Shown here piece by piece: positions 63,452 through 64,000 of a DNA stretch of 64,000 bases. Made by a program: the position numbers and the translations under genes. The notes under the pieces are model-generated. The model saw only the letters and a list, made by a program, of their open reading frames with translations, was not told the origin of the DNA and searched no databases. Positions within the stretch are counted from its first letter, which is position 1, and the number at the start of each line of letters is the position of its first letter. Location: the NCBI GenBank assembly GCA_025370055.1, contig CP073041.1, forward strand, positions 7,100,272-7,164,271, given 5' to 3'. Source of the DNA: Woronichinia naegeliana WA131. Its GTDB lineage: Bacteria > Cyanobacteriota > Cyanobacteriia > Cyanobacteriales > Microcystaceae.

Positions 63452-64000
63452 TCTCATTATCAAACGAAAGGTAACGGGGAACGTAAAATGTTCATTTGTC
63501 AAGAATGTAGTTCTTGTTTTGCTGAGACTTATGGTAGCGTAATCGCTGGCTTAGAAACCCCATTAAGTGAAATTGTAAAAGTATTAAAAGCCAGAATGGA
63601 AGGAATAGGATTGAATGCAGCAGCCCGAGTATTCGGCTACGCGAAAACAACAATATTGAATTGGGAAAAGAAATTATCAGGATTACAAGAGACATTATTT
63701 TTATACGCCTTAGTGAATGAATTTGTTAAATTAGTAATAGAAGGGGATGAACTATACACAAAAGTTGGAAAAAATAAAGAAGCAAGTGCCTCTGAGGGGT
63801 GGACAATCGTCCTCATGGACAGGGCTAGCCGCTTTATTTGGCATTTAAAATGTGGTCGAAAAGAGCAGAAATTATTTCTAGAAGCAATGATGACGGTAGC
63901 GGAATTATTTGAAAGGAGTGCAGAATCTCTCCAGTTATTTACAGATGGAGAAAAGCGATATAGTCAACTGCTATTTAATATTTGTCACGAAGTATTAAGG
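63452..64000 (+). pseudogene. IS1-like transposase, 5'-truncated, continues beyond the window
   Basis: A plus-strand frame is open from the IS4 junction to the window end. It reads NGERKMFICQECSSCFAETYG (second half of an IS1-type zinc finger), then the helix-turn-helix GIGLNAAARVFGYAKTTILNWE, GDELYTKV and WTIVLMDRASRFIWHLKCGR, as in IS1-type DDE transposases. The first zinc-finger half and start codon are missing, removed where the IS4 element ends. Confidence 0.7.

Overview
The window is chromosomal DNA of a cyanobacterium. Evidence: photosystem II genes (psbH, psbN and a Psb28-like fragment), a CrtD-type carotenoid desaturase, glycogen synthase, cyanobacteria-type conserved proteins (DUF3685 response regulator, vMAP-type HTH, Calx-beta/RTX protein), and many copies of the HIP1 octamer GCGATCGC in resident genes. 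The density of nested insertion sequences suggests a chroococcalean such as Microcystis or Woronichinia; the genus is a guess.

Layout. 1-6.7 kb: a truncated CBM20/SGNH esterase, a DUF3685 regulator, a PerR/FurC repressor whose start abuts an IscB-type element lacking its nuclease gene, and a membrane-protein gene split by an ISKra4-type IS. 7-13 kb: an IS607-type tnpA/tnpB element, itself broken by a self-nested IS5-like element that carries an IS4-like element. 13-23.4 kb: mostly resident genes (glgA, Psb28-like fragment, miaB, cysC, a 49-aa gene, and the nadD-nrtR-nadE NAD cluster) plus one more IS5-like copy. 23.7-38 kb: fabG, a second IS607-type element whose TnpB lacks zinc-finger cysteines, a protein kinase with TPRs, a divergent sucC/sucD pair, a complete IscB locus with its guide-RNA region, a membrane coiled-coil protein and a 1036-aa Calx-beta/SBBP/RTX protein. 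38.2-52.4 kb: a 14-kb stack of nested ISs (ISAs1, IS1634, ISKra4, IS5-like, ISL3, IS4) and a MITE. 52.4-59.1 kb: resident genes (tRNA-Gly, YggT, crtD, rsmA, uppP, Uma2, tatA, psbH, psbN) with an ISAs1-derived MITE. 59.3-64 kb: a second IS stack running off the window.

Target duplications and reading frames that rejoin across insertions let the order of most insertions be reconstructed. In two places an IS apparently inserted into a copy of itself and the overlapping copies then recombined. The observations most worth a second look are the solo IscB guide-RNA element that supplies the 5' leader of perR, the complete IscB locus with a shared ATGA at its right boundary, the zinc-finger-less TnpB, the SucD-like protein lacking the catalytic histidine region, and the two MITEs that match resident ISs. 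No phage, CRISPR array or classical defence island was seen. All family assignments are by eye from translated motifs; no database was searched.
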